A DNA stretch of 64,000 nucleotides, taken from NCBI GenBank assembly GCA_028386065.3, contig JAKUCV010007782.1, positions 62,001-126,000 on the forward strand, given 5' to 3'. The notes below the pieces were generated by a model, which worked only from the letters and a program-made list of their open reading frames with translations, had not been told where the DNA came from and did no database searches. Source of the stretch: Turnera subulata. Lineage: Eukaryota > Streptophyta > Magnoliopsida > Malpighiales > Passifloraceae. The position numbers and the translations under genes are program-made. Below, in pieces: positions 20,319 through 33,232 of the stretch (positions are counted from its first letter, which is position 1; each line of letters starts with the position of its first letter).

Positions 20319-20568
20319 TTACTGGCATTCACCCCAGCCGCCGCTCACATATTGGCAGCCATTGCAACAACCGGTGCAGCCTTGAACCAACGTACCACGG
20401 GGAGGGCAGTCGAGAAGAGATCTAGCGGTAGTAGTGGTAGTAGAGCCATCAAATGGATTGGAGCGAGCGCTAGAGGCGAGTTGAACACAGGAGGAGGCAA
20501 TGAGCATTGAGCAGCACCAAGGCAACCACCATCACCACCCCACTGATCTTTTTCCCACCACCTGCCAT
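20319..20568 (-). pseudogene. Small secreted cysteine-rich peptide, frameshifted
   Basis: ATG at 20568 opens a signal-peptide-like start (MAGGGKKISGVVMVVALVLL). In the next frame a continuous ORF runs to a TAA at 20319 with six cysteines in its last part (DC, GC, GCC, GC, EC), including CTGCCNGCQYVSGGWGEC. The distance from ATG to stop is one base too long, so one extra base near 20505-20515 separates the two halves. The C-terminal pattern loosely resembles potato type II proteinase-inhibitor repeats (CxxCC, GCxY), but has fewer cysteines, so the family is uncertain. A TATA box on minus supports a real transcription unit. It may be a true pseudogene, a sequencing error, or use a start in the second frame (MPWCC at 20525). 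Confidence 0.6.
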
Positions 20569-20680
20569 GGTCAGTACTCACTCTACAGATGTCTAATTAA
20601 TATCTTGATTGATATTCTTGGTTTTGTGCTAATTATACAACTGTTGTTCGATGTGGATTCTTCCCGTCTCCTGTCACTCC

Positions 20681-20688
20681 TATTTATA
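20681..20688 (-). promoter_or_regulatory. TATA box of the cysteine-rich peptide gene
   Basis: On minus it reads CCTATAAATAGG, about 115 bp upstream of the ATG at 20568, a normal plant distance. Confidence 0.6.
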
Positions 20689-23600
20689 GGGATGAGAATG
20701 GTGCATGGTGACTTGACTTGTGTATTAATGTTCGCAGGAGTACTCCAAGCTTACCTTTTTCCACGTGAACAAATTAATGCCATGTTTGTTTCGATAGTAA
20801 ATTAATGCCACCTCCACAAGTAGATGTTTAAGGATATTTATTCATTTAGGTGTTCATAATTTCCTTAATCTACGTATTTCAAAAGCCAAAGTTTATCTTT
20901 TCCATGTTACAATAATGCAATTTCCACAAGTGGATGTTTAATAAGAATTTATATATTCATGTGGATTAGCATCGAGATCCAACAAATATAATTTTTACAA
21001 ACAATGAATAATACTCCCTCTCCCACCCAAATTTGGAAAATTCTTTTTAGTCACCACCTGTCACCAAAATTAGATGTGCCCCCCAAATCGAATCTAGATA
21101 AAATTAGATGCGGGGCCAGATCTAATCTAGATTAGTTAGAGGAAGCTCCAATACATGATCGGAAACCAAAAAAACTAGCTTATTCACAGAAAAAAAAAAA
21201 ACTCAAGCTGATCTGTTAAAAAATTTAAGCATTAATGGGTTCACCTGGCTCTTCGACTGTCCAAGCATCAATGGCAGACTCCGCGTATTTCGCAATCGAT
21301 TGGCTTCTTGTAAATTACTCTTTTTTTATATAAATATTAGGGATAATTTAATTACATAAGATATTTTCTCTCTAAAAAAATTGCTAACACCGCTTAATTT
21401 CCCATGCTTAATCTAACACGCCAATCTGAGTGAGACACAACACAAGTACTATAAACTCTCTGTTATTTGCAGTTCGATTACGAAGAACCTAATAAATCTT
21501 GCGCATTATTTAAACAATTGTTGAAAACAGGGATTGATTCTTTCTTTTTTAGGGGATACGCAGAAGAGTATAAAAATAAGGAAACCATTGGTGTAGTAGC
21601 TAGTAGTTGCAGAACTATTTCATCTGATGCCGCACATCAATGTTTCTTGTATGAGTATAAAAATAAATTGAAATGAGACTAGAGTTCCATTGTGGCTCTT
21701 TCTAAAAAACTTTTAGATCAAGAGTGACCTTATGTTGATTAACAGTTTAGGGGTTTTATACTTGACTCGCATCTGTTTAACAGCAAAAAAAAACAAAAAA
21801 AAAAGACACTACACCTACCATGCTAATAAGACAGAAGATCTTTTTTTTTAATACTAAGCGAATAAGACAAAAAATCAATTCAGTTCCTTTTACAGATAGA
21901 CCTATAACTTGCCGTCCTGATGCTGATCCGTATATCAATTTAAATGAATAAACATCTATTTGTGGAGCTGGATCGAATTAATTACTAATTTGGGTAACGC
22001 CAAAGGTAAGCTCTGACTTTTGAAATATATGAATGAACCAATGGCAGGATTAATTTACTAGTGTGTGCAAGATGATTGAGCTTATACATAGCCGACTGAG
22101 ACACGAGTTTGTATAAACATATATTGCTCTCTCAAATTCAGTCCATACAAGACAAATAAAAAAAATATATTCCATGAATCGAATAAAGAAAATTATTATG
22201 TTAGCCACGTTATGTTACCTAGCCTGAAATTTTACCCTTGTAAGAGTAGCAATGAGATACAAGATGTTGCCCATTACCTTTTATTCCAATTTGAATATCT
22301 CATATTCTTTTTTCCCCCTATAAATTTGACACATCTTTTACTTCTCTTTTGTTCATTGTTTTCCTTACCTTACCTCCATAAACTATTTGTTCACAGGTGG
22401 GATTACGCTCTATCTTTTGTTTTTTTCTTTTGTTAACCTATTGAATAAATTTAATATCAGATTGACAAACAAATTGGCTCTCTGTTTAATTATTATGTTC
22501 TAAATATAACAACCTCTCTTTTTGGATATTGTTAAAACAACGCCATCGCAGGTCAGAATTTGTCTCTGGAATAGTTTTGTACTATAGCTTGTTTTTTATT
22601 TTTATTCTCATTTGGTGTTTGATTGCTAGAATGGGCTTTCTGAACCATGGCCAAATGCTTAGGCCGAATGTCACCAAGTGACATCAAATGGGTTTGCTGA
22701 TCATCGCTATTTTCATTTTGTTATGTTCTTTCCGGCCCATCTGTTTTAGTTTTGTTGTCAGTCATACAAATTGTAATATCCAGCCGACATGATTTTCACA
22801 TGGGCTTTTAGACATTTCCCAGTTTATGCCCAATATCTACAGTATATGGCACCGTCTATACATATGTGTTGGAGGGGTAATTCATGAAGCCAAAGATGTT
22901 GTCTAGTAGATATTCTTTCGAAACCAAAGATATTCCCAGTTTGTTAAGAGGAAAATTTTAATAAATTCGCTTCCATACCGAATAAAATTGGTTGAAAGTT
23001 ATAAAAACACATGAAAAGTTTATGTGTTCAATATATTTTAAAAAGCTTTCGATATATTTAAAGTTTGATTTGTTATGTATTCTATCTATTTTTGAACTTT
23101 ATTCGTGATACGGATCCAACTTTTGCTTGTTCGGAGAATAAACTCGTATTTTTTACATGCACAAAAATGAAAGAAATTAGAAGCTATAAATCATTTACTG
23201 AAGTAAAATAGTCCAAACATTTAGCTACTGACGTCTGAAAAAAAATGTAACAGAAGTCCGTTATCAATAGTTTTCAACTTTCAAGATCAAACCTGTAAAG
23301 AGAGAAATGGATGGACAAGTTTTGAAATAAGTTAATGTAACTAGCACTTTTTATCTCATTCCAGACTTTACCCTGATTAATTCGGATCTGACCTGAGTTG
23401 CGAAAAAAAAAGAAAATTAATATGGGGATGGTTGTAATTTATATGCTGCTCTTGTCGGAAACTTAGTATAATTTCTGGAACAAAATTTTAGAGCCCTTAG
23501 ACGTTAATCCTAGAAATTCATGACTTCATGTCACTAGTCTCGTCCATGAACAAAAAGTCCACATAGTAACAGAGGCAGGCAATGGAACCAATTTCCTCAC

Positions 23601-23908
23601 CAAGGAGGAAATATTTCAAATTAACCGAACTCACTATTGACGAAACAAAGAATTTCGCAGTTCCAATATACACAACCAAGCTCTAAGTTACAGTATACAT
23701 TCAAGCATATATATTATCTATCTACAATAATACTAAGGCAAAAGGCCCCAGAAGGCCAAAAGAAATGCAAAATCACTCGGGCAGCTCAGCTCAGTCTTGG
23801 GTGGATTTGTCTTCAATCATCCCAAGCGGCAGCAGCAGCAGCATTATAAAAATTCACCTCAACTAAAGATTTCTTTCAAAACAAATTTTTAATTTATCCA
23901 TAAATTTA
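20689..23908. other. Intergenic, no gene recognised
   Basis: AT-rich sequence with short unsupported ORFs (for example 21467-21676) and a (GCA)n run near 23830. No recognisable TE domain or RNA gene. The last part carries the 3' flank of the phospholipase gene. Confidence 0.5.
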
Positions 23909-25424
23909 CTAGCACGAAGAAGACCAAGTTGAAAGAGTGGTGGCCGATGACGTTCTTGGTGATGGTGATGCTTGCTTCAACACCACAGTAGGCAAAATAG
24001 TTGTTCTCCTCCTCTCATGTTCCTTAATCAACTCTCCAGCAAATGATTCCAATTTGTCCAAATTTGTGCTATCCACCATCTTCTTCCCTTCAAATAGTAT
24101 AGACTCCACATTTTTCTGTGCCAGCATCTCTTCTGTTATGGCCAAAATGACACTCTTCTTGTGGGTTTTTGTTGATTTCTCCAAGCTATGATTTTTTTTA
24201 CCCAGCACACCGTTTGCCTGAAATAAGTAAATATTTTGGTCAGTATAATGTTTATTAACATAAGAAAAATAACAGTATCTTACATCAATTGAAGGGTAAT
24301 TAGTACCTGAATGCGAACATAATTGCTTGTCCGACACTGACCAAATGCCATCGAAACAGCTTGATCAACCTATTAAATAAACAAGTTTAATTAGCTTACC
24401 TACCCATCCATCATAAAAAGGACAAGACAAAATAGCAAAGCAATATATTATTAGAACAATAATAATTAATAATAAAATGACGTGTCCAGAATTAACTCAC
24501 CATATCAGAAGCTCCATCTCCGGCGATCCGAATGAAGCGACCCGGTGTGGAGATCCGATTCGGAATTCCCGAATCGGACTCGCCATTCCCTAGTGACACA
24601 ACAAGCAGATCCTCCACGCCGTTACAGAGAGGAAACTCCTGCTTGTTATTCAACACGTGCGTGATAGCCGCAGCCGTTGGATTATTCATCGCGATGCCCC
24701 CGTCAACGGCCACGATCCTCGTCTTCCTATCAACGGACCGCATCTCCACGGCGCCAACAACCGCGGGGTCGGCTGACGTGGCAAGGCAAACGTCGCTCAT
24801 CTTGAAATCGTAACCGTCCATTTCCAAAGCGTCCGCGCGGGAGAACAGGAAGGGGGCACGTGTCGCGAGATCGTAGCACGGGATAAGAACCGACTTGATC
24901 GTGTCCTTTAAACTGCACTCCCCGAATAGTTTCCGGTACACCTTCTCGTCGGATTTCCCCTGCCGGAATATCTTCCCGAGGATGCCCTCCGGCTTGCCCC
25001 CACTACCGACCCTCTTGGCCAGAAAACCCAACGCCTCCTCGGCGGTGAACAGGGGGTGGTTGTTCTTGCCGCGGGTGAAGAGCAGGGCAGCGAGGATCCC
25101 GCCGGCGCCGGACCCGGCTACTACGTCGAAGTAGTCAGCGACGGAGGCGTTGGGGTTGCCGGACTTGCTGCGGAGGCAGGACTCGAGGTGGGCGAGGGAC
25201 TTGGCGGCGAGAATGCCGTTGGTGGCAGAGCCGCCGTCGATGGAGAGGATCCTGACCTTACTGCCGCCGGCGGCGGGCTTGGCCGGTTTCAGTTGTTGCT
25301 GGATGACCGGGGCTTGTTTGAGTTTTGGGTCGTCGTATCCGCCGAAGAGGAACTTGTTCTCCAGGATGGAGAAGATCTCGTAGGTGAGCTTGTCTACGTC
25401 AAAGGTTGTGTCGAGCATGGCCAT
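23909..25424 (-). CDS. Patatin-related phospholipase, pPLAIII type
   Basis: Three exons on minus: 25424-24501, 24369-24307 and 24217-23909, all with GT-AG introns, give 431 residues, in the family range. Patatin-related acyl hydrolases cleave fatty acyl chains from membrane phospho- and galactolipids; pPLAIII members affect cell elongation and lipid and auxin responses. The patatin fold is shown by LSIDGGSATNGILAAKSLAHLE (oxyanion region) and DYFDVVAGSGAGGILAALL, where the nucleophile elbow reads GSGAG (GxGxG) instead of GxSxG, the hallmark of group III. The catalytic-Asp motif is DGGIAMNNPTAAA. The N-terminus (LTYEIFSILENKFLFGGYDDPKL) also matches group III. The C-terminal exon is Ser/Thr-rich. 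No signal peptide is obvious. The ATG is the first in frame after a TATA box and CT-rich leader. It appears intact. Confidence 0.88.
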
Positions 25425-25596
25425 TGTCTCTGTTTAGTTTGTGTCTTGTTTTCAAACTTTAATGCTTAGTGGGTTTTTTTTCCTCCTTTTTGTGAGAGTG
25501 AAATGTGAAGTAAGTAAGTACAGAGAAGAGGAGAGGAGAAGAGAAAGACTGGAAAGTGTAGTGATGAAGATGGGGGAATGGAAGTGCGGGAGAGTG

Positions 25597-25604
25597 TTTT
25601 TATA
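25597..25604 (-). promoter_or_regulatory. TATA box of the phospholipase gene
   Basis: On minus it reads CTATAAAAAC, followed by a pyrimidine-rich leader of about 150 bp to the ATG at 25424. Confidence 0.6.
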
Positions 25605-28600
25605 GTGTGGAAAATATTAGCGATGGGTGTGGTGTGAATTTAGTGATGTTGCCATCCAGGAACATTCCATTAGTGAACGATTAATCGGCAAATGGAATTC
25701 CTTCTTTATTTTCTTATTCTTTTTCTTTAAAAAATAATAATTAGGATTTTAAATATTGATATACGTTTTGTCCTTTCCTTTTCTTCCCCTTTAGTGTGTG
25801 TGTAAGGTGGGTGGTGTTTTAATTAGAGTTAGGGGAAAAGATTGATAAAGCCAAAGGGGGAGACAAGGGGAGTATATGTGAGTATATTTAATATTATCAT
25901 CTTCTATGCTTAAAGGAGGACGAATGTTAGGAAGGTCTCTTCTTTCTCAATTATTGTGCTTTACTAATTTTTTTGGTAAAGTAATTAAACATTCGATAGA
26001 AGAAATAATTAGTAGATGAAGAAGCAAAAAGTATGCGAGGAGGAGGCAAAGAAGAAGACAAATTCATTAAGTATAATTATAAAATTTTAAGAAAATTATT
26101 ATAGTTGCATCCGCGATTGAAAGCAATGCGTGCGATTATTAGTAGCATAAAGCTATAGTATTAGTAATATCTGACAAAACTATAAAGGTAATGACTCTTC
26201 TGGTTAAGAAAAATATCTAATATGGTATGAAGAAACAAAACAAACAAAATCCATCTTTTTAACATCCTTCTAAAATAACCCGATATTTATTATTAGATAA
26301 TAAAACAACAAAATCCCAAGGTAGGATATGTGTCCTTCACAAGGTAAGGAATCCTTTAATCAAATGAACAATCTATTTTGGCAATGCATTTTACAAAAAA
26401 GCTGAATCTAGAAAAACCGTTATGTTGCTATTTCAAGGTCAAAATAGCTTTCACATAGTTTAATTTTTTTTTTGGATTCACACCATATTTATTTAGATGG
26501 TGTCGGTGAAAAATATAAGAAGGATATTAACCCCTTAAGGCTTGTACATAGCCTCGAGGATTTACTTAATTAACCAAGTAGGGAGTTCGTTTCCTCCATA
26601 GTTTTTGTTAGCCAAATTTTGAATTATTGAGTCTTTTGAGTATAAATTCTTTCGAATTTCTTGCTTTCTTTGATCAACACATTTCTTTTTTTGACATCAT
26701 ACTAGCTTAAAAAGTGATACAATTAGTGAGGATATTTAATCAAGGCTTTCATTTAATTATATGTGTTGGCAAGCAGAGCTGCCGCAGATGTACCTTGAAT
26801 TTGCATGTAACGACTAACGAGGTAGCATATAGCACACGATTTGGCAATCATTCTTATAGAAAACGACTACAAAACAATTCACAATACAAACAAGCGCATA
26901 TATTGGGGTCTGTTTGCTTCATATAAAATAAGAAAGAAAATTGTTTCAAAGTTTTAAAAAGTGTAATTTTTGTTAATCTTTTAAGTACTAAAAGTAATTC
27001 ATCCGTGTGAGGGATGTTTGCTTTTATATGTATTCTTTCATACCAAGAAAAAAAAATTCTGCCACGTTCAAAAAAAAGAAAAAAACTCTGCCCAACTACC
27101 GTTTACCTCTCATTCTTTTAGCATTTTATTATCATACAGTTGAAATTTATACCTTCAATTAAATATTTATGCCTCTATATTAAATCAAAAGTACTATTTA
27201 ACACATCAATTTAGGTAGGTTGCCTCCAAATTGGCAGTCATTGTTATAATGTTTCAACTATGTGCCCGCCAAAGAGAGAAGAATCGTGCTTTTCTTTTGG
27301 CAAGATCTTTTTATGCATGTCTTTGCCTTATACAACAAGGAAGCAGTTATAAAGATCACCTGTTCCCGCCTAATTGCTACTGCCTTGATTACAAATTAAA
27401 GCTTTTGCTTAAAGTGCAAAATTTACAAAGAATGCTTGTTTCCACCATACATATGTTACTGCTTTGATTACAAACTTAATTAAAGGCTTTGCTTAAAGTG
27501 CAAAATCCGTTAAATGAAAGTCTTTGTATATATAAATGACTTGCTGCTATTGATAGCTCGAGTAATTAATCAAAAGTAGCTTTAATAAAGGTGTGAATGG
27601 ATTGAGTGGAACACATATTCAACGGCTCTCATATAGGATGGTGTAAAAATATGTTGAAGATACAAGAGCAGGGAAAAGAAGATAGACAAGAATTAATGCC
27701 ATATGTGGCCCATTTGGTGCAAATTAATAAGTACTTAACGAACTATATATGCTTTGCGGTTAAAACGTTGACTAAGGATTGTTGTGTGTTAATGCTAGAA
27801 CACAACTTGGATAGCCCATGACAGCCCACTGACTTGAATATGGAAAAATAATTATGGAAGCCAGGGAGAATGTAATAGTTGTACAAAATTCTACGCGGTT
27901 CAAATGAATTTTGTGATGTGATGATATTGGTCAGAGAGAAAATCTTAGTAGGGCCTTATAAGATGTGGTTGTTGTTCGTACAAGGCCTCACTATTTTTCA
28001 CCTTTTTCCCATAATATTTTTTTATTTAGTTATTCTTTTCTTTCTTTTTCTCTTCCGCACATGAATTTTATGTACGGCTGTACCGACATTTGGTGCCAAA
28101 TATCTTATTACATACCTCTATTTACTCCTGCTCCGGGAAGTACTCTTTGGTGGCTAATGAGAAGAAGATAATACATAACTTCAGCCACAACCGAATGCCA
28201 TAAATTGGTAGTATCTCATCAGATTTTTGCACATCAAGGCCACACAATTCTGGGGGGTACCCATATCGTAAAGCTGCCCCATCTAAGTTTTTTGATGCAG
28301 CTCGATCACAGTTGTCCATATGGATCCGTACCAAGGACACACGTGCCAACTTGTTGTGGGTGTGACAAGCTACCTCAAGAAATTCAACCTTCGAGGATAT
28401 ACTAGATATATATATATATATAGTCCTTTTACTCACTTACCTGGATTAATTGTTTAGGACCTAAGAGTGACCCAGAAATGAAAATGAAGAAAGTCGGCTA
28501 GCTCATATTATGAAGAGAATGTTTTTGTTGATGCACACGTGAACGAACTCATGGTCATGTAAGAGCAGCAATATTGGTTTGAATTTTGAATTGAAATGAC

Positions 28601-29358
28601 TGGTTTCTTCTTCTTCTTTATAGCGTGCTATCTTTTTTGACCTTTTCAATTGGCAACATTTACTTTATATCATCGGCAAATGGAAGGAGACTGAAAGTTA
28701 CTGGCAAAACTGGGTATATCTTTATAGGCATGAAATTTGAGGTCCCCTTTTGTATGCCGGATGGCAACATATATATATAACTTTATTTGGACGGTCCAGG
28801 AATTGGCAGTATATGTATTGGTAGCTTTATGTATATAGGAGGGTATGGATTAATCAAGTGATGAAAACGTCAAAGCAAAGCTGAAATATATACTCTTCTA
28901 CTATGAAACAACAAAGTATTGGAAGTGGTCCGATCCATGTACTCAAATTTTTTTAAAAAAGAGGAGAAGAAATGTTCCTACATCAATCACCCATGCATGT
29001 CCACACACCTAGGTTTGAAATTTGAATATACCATATCATATAATACCAAAAGTATTTATTCCATATTATTGTGGTGGCGTAATGGTTTCATCATTATAAA
29101 ATTAAAATAACTCTCTTTTGTAACAATAATGAAGTATGAACTATGGGACTAAACCTATAGTGCTGCTAAAAAAGAAAAAGTAGGAAACTAGCCAAAAAAA
29201 TAACTCATTTATTCTAGAAAAAAGTGGCAATATAGAATATGGTCAACCCTACTAAAATTATTGAAATAGCAGCCAACACCATAAAATTCAATTTAATCCA
29301 CTCCCTCCACACTGTATGTGGTTGATCTAGCGACGTGGAATGATGATATAGGTACAAC
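25605..29358. other. Intergenic, no gene recognised
   Basis: AT-rich sequence. It includes an approximate local duplication (27378-27427 and 27459-27510, both ending CTTAAAGTGCAAAAT) and a short TA run near 28415. A 104-codon minus ORF at 28122-28436 has no recognisable domain. Confidence 0.45.
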
Positions 29359-29375
29359 AATGGTACTCCTATCCT

Positions 29376-29572
29376 TACAAGGAGTCTAATCAGGTAGCAC
29401 ATAATTTGGCTCTGATAGCCCCTGATTGGTGTGATGGATTTTCAGTTCTTCAATCCCCTCCAGCTGCGATTTGTGCGCTGTTAAGGGTTGATAGATACTA
29501 CACGGCTTAATAGCCTTGTTCTGTACATTTTTTGAAATATTAATGTAATATATCCCGTTTTCGAAAAAAAAA
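29376..29572 (+). mobile_element. Short 5'-truncated LINE 3' end with 17-bp target duplication
   Basis: About 197 bp ending in an A run, flanked by the perfect duplication AATGGTACTCCTATCCT at 29359-29375 and 29573-29589. The tail contains TTAATGTAATATATCCCG before poly(A), typical of L1-type 3' ends. Target duplication, truncation and poly(A) together indicate target-primed reverse transcription. Confidence 0.85.
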
Positions 29573-29589
29573 AATGGTACTCCTATCCT

Positions 29590-31925
29590 ATTTCCTACAT
29601 ATACTAGTAGTAGTGTATATTATTTTTTTGAAGTATATACTATTGAAGCCTAGTTAGCTAGCAATTCATGCTGGTCCTAACCATGATATTAGATTTTCAA
29701 TTATATCTTCTCCCGCACGGGGCTTAAATGGGTCCCCAAAAATTATTCCTCCTCTTCACGTCAAGTGTCAACTAAAAGTCGCCGATTTATATAAGTTACG
29801 CACACCCTTATGGTTTTTCACTTAGTTCGCTCCATTTCCTCGCAGATCACCGACGCCAGTGTTCATGCTCCAAGAATTTAATAGCCCACAAGAGGACTAT
29901 ACGTGCAATCAGATCGAATCAGCAGCTGATATTTGTCAGCAGTGAATGCTGGCCTCAGTGGGGACACCGCCAATTTAAGCGTTAGGTGAACAAAGAAGAG
30001 AAAGAAAAGAAAGGAAAGGAAAGGAGGCAAGAAGCCAAAAGCACAAATTGACCCCCAACAGAAAAATTTAACTTAGAAGAGAAAAACATTGTGACCACGT
30101 CGTTTTGTCGGGCCACCACCACTTCGTCCACCACCACCACAACAAACAGACTCATTGAATGTTCTAATCTATCTAAATTAATCCCTTTTTTGGCATATAT
30201 TAAGTCGTGATTTACGGATTAAGACACTTTCCCTTTGTCACCATCCGACCATTCAATGGTTTGTTAATCATATGTTTAGGCCTTTAATGATTAAGTTAGT
30301 TAAAATATTGCTTGGTCTCTTGTCTTTTCAGAAAAGAATAGGGTTTTGTTTCCACTCGTTTGGTGGTGCTAGTTCAAGGTATTGGATAGAGGGGAATAAC
30401 GTGGACGCTAACTTCCCCCCATTACTTAATTAAATGGATCAAAGTGGATTTTGTATATACTCTTTTTTTTTTGAGAGGTTTTGTTTATGTTTGATGCTGT
30501 GGGTTAACAAGGGAGGAAAATGTTGTGTTTTAGTGCATAAACAACAGAAGTAACTCGTGCAAGAAAAAGACAGGAAGGCACCAAGAAGGAGTACAAGGAC
30601 AAGAAATTAAGAATATGGTTCCTTTTTTTTTTTTTTTCCCTTGGACAAGGTCAACATAGAATAGGGCTGGAAGGCCAACTCAATTGAGGGCCACCACCCG
30701 GACAAAATTTGTATGTATCAGTGTATGGTACTGTGGCTGTTAGCCGACAGTTGCTACAGTGTGATCTGTGAGTATTAGCCGTCGGATTTCGGTCTGTTTT
30801 TGGTGATGAATCTGATGCATATACAAAGTAATCTTCGACCCATTCTTTACTTTTATGGTATCGTCTCTGCTGTTGGATTTCTTTTGTTTTGTGGCGTCGA
30901 TTCTGGTAATGCCAGTCCAAGGAAGAATTCTGGGTTAAAATTTTTAAAAATGGAATCCAAGGGACAACATCTGTTCTATTCTACCTGTCCAAAAAAATAT
31001 TAGAAGAAGAGAATCCTGGTGGGTCGTGAACTGGCCTCTCTAAAAGCCTTTGAAGTTGATTTATTGCCTACCTTGGGCCGAAGTTCAAACAAAGTCCAAA
31101 AGAAATGTAAGGAAACAATTCTGTTGTATTTGGTGTGTGTGACTTTGTAAATTATGCTTGGATGCTAATGTGAAATTTAATGGAATATCCTTTACTAAGG
31201 TTGGTCTGGCCAATTTGTTTAATTTTGGGCTACATTGGTGTCAGGAATGTGTCCACAATTTGTCCACAACACCTAATAGCAGGACCAACCACAAAATGCC
31301 AATCAATGTTGGTATCTCAATAGTTTACTAACGCCTTGTGCCTCAATCTAAGGAGAAGTTTTTATGGTTCTGACCAAATCAATCCTTAATAAAAAGAGGA
31401 GAAATACCAATACTAATGAAATTGGAATTAGCATATTGTGACTAATGCCATGCCAGTTTCTTCTTTCTTGTTTTGTCTCTCTATCGTCTGCTCACAGGTA
31501 ACAGAGAATAAAGTTGGAATTTGTAATGGTGTCTACAATTGATTTTCAAATACAGTTGAAACATTTTAGTCCATGGCCAAGAATGGAAAACTGGATCAGG
31601 AAACAAAAATCATGAATCATAGTCAAATGCTTGTTTTAAAGAGGAAGAGGAAGAGAACCAAAAAAAAAAAAAAGCTGTTGACACTTGACAGTAATACAAC
31701 TGAAGTACCCATCGAAGTTTTAGATATTAGTGGGTAACACGTTCCATGGACCGTTAATTGCCTTAAAAATTAGGGCAGCTAGGTACTATTTGGTTCAATA
31801 AATTAATGATGGTTCCAAAATTAAAGGTCTTTCGGTTGAATTTTGTTTTAAAATGATCAAATAGACCAAGTCTATTACCTCAACAGTCAACATATATAGA
31901 ATAAGACTACTCTGAAAGTAACACT
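29590..31925. other. Intergenic, no gene recognised
   Basis: AT-rich sequence. A T run at 30625-30640, followed by a moderately GC-rich 230-bp stretch (CTCAATTGAGGGCCACCACCC), may be a minus-strand retroposon end. No tRNA-like box A or B was seen. Confidence 0.4.
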
Positions 31926-31946
31926 AAGTCACATAACTTAGGTCCT

Positions 31947-32679
31947 AATGACTCATTCTCACAACACTCTCTCTCTTTCTAAATTTTTTTCTCTCAACCC
32001 TCTCTAGGAACCTCCGCCTTTGGTTTTTCCTGGGGCTGCCTTCCGACAGCCTCACCCCTTTTTTTTTTCTTTTTTTGCTTTCTTTGTTTTTGTCTCCTTG
32101 CTCCGGATAAATAGTTGTACCCATTCAGATCTACTTCTTCGTTTAGATTTGGATTGGGATATTTGCCTCTTTTTGAGGATCTCTACCCCTAGTTGGGAAT
32201 TTTATCCACACAGAAGAGTTTTATAGTGCTCTTTACCGTGGATCTGTATGTTTATTGTTGTGTGGAGTATGGAGCATGCTGTGAAGTGTTTACTCGCAAG
32301 GGCGGATCTTGGCTTTCTCCCGTTTCTCTGGTGATGGTATATGCTTGGCTTGCTCGTGTCTCAGAGTTAAAGCCGATAGCTGCCGACCACTGTAAGCGAA
32401 CTTGGTTGCTGTTTGGGGCTAGTCCTGCTTTATGCGGACATCACACTCTCCCGTTCATGGGTAGCTGCAAGTTCTTTGGTTTGTGTTTTAATCTTTGCCT
32501 ATGTCCGGATCTAAGTGTAATCATTTTGTATTTATGGTTTATGCTTTGTTTGTGGATTTATTCCACCATGTTTGTGACCTTTAACTCTGTTTTTTCACTA
32601 ATTTTTAACAATCTATGTAATTCTCATATGTATGCTGTACGCGATTCTTATTAATATATCTTTACCCTTTCGAAAAAAA
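31947..32679 (+). mobile_element. LINE-like retroposon with 21-bp target duplication
   Basis: About 730 bp, flanked by AAGTCACATAACTTAGGTCCT (31926-31946) and its copy with one change (32680-32700), and ending in CGAAAAAAAA. The 5' part is CT-rich (CTCTCAACCCTCTCTAGGAACC), like plant LINE 5' leaders, and the 3' part is LINE-tail-like. No endonuclease or reverse transcriptase is present. A 153-codon ORF (32193-32654) has no recognised domain. It may be an internally deleted LINE or a retroposed transcript. Confidence 0.75.
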
Positions 32680-32700
32680 AAGTCACATAACTTAAGTCCT

Positions 32701-33232
32701 TGAACAGTTGTACCAGAAAAAACCAGGTCGCTGGGTCAAAGCCTTTAATGCAATTAATCCTTTTGGGTTACATTTAATGCAATAATTTGTGACAGACCAT
32801 CAACTCCTTCAAAACCTTAACAACTGAATTAAGTTTGAACGTGGGAGAAACTCCAAATCCAAAAATCTTAAAACGAAAGCCCAACAGCTCACACGAACCA
32901 ATGACCCAAGTTGTAATACCCAGATAACCCAATCTCTACTTCACATCCAATCCAAGTGCTTTTTTGGAGCAAGAGAACGGTTACACGACAAGTAGGTTAG
33001 GCGAACTACATGCCGTTTAGAGGTGGTCAGAGTTAAGTGATGATGTGATGACTAGGAATCATTTCAGGTCAGTTCAGTTTCATTCATCGGGTTTATAGAA
33101 GACACCAACCACCCGAGTCGAATCGGGTCGGATACTTCCCGAATGCAAGAACCGTTTAAACCCCGCAAAAACCTCTTCGAATTATCAACCACAAGAAAGA
33201 ACCTGCTCCCTCAACGACAGCCGGCAGCGAGG
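32701..33232. promoter_or_regulatory. Upstream region of the chaperonin gene
   Basis: Intergenic sequence immediately before the CPN60 start. An in-frame upstream ATG at 33143 could extend the protein by 30 residues. No clear TATA box. Confidence 0.35.

Noticed and set aside
25056..25469. 137-codon plus ORF over the phospholipase gene
   Set aside because: Antisense shadow of a well-supported spliced gene.
28122..28436. 104-codon minus ORF
   Set aside because: No recognisable motif, no promoter signals; end of the ORF runs through a TA microsatellite.
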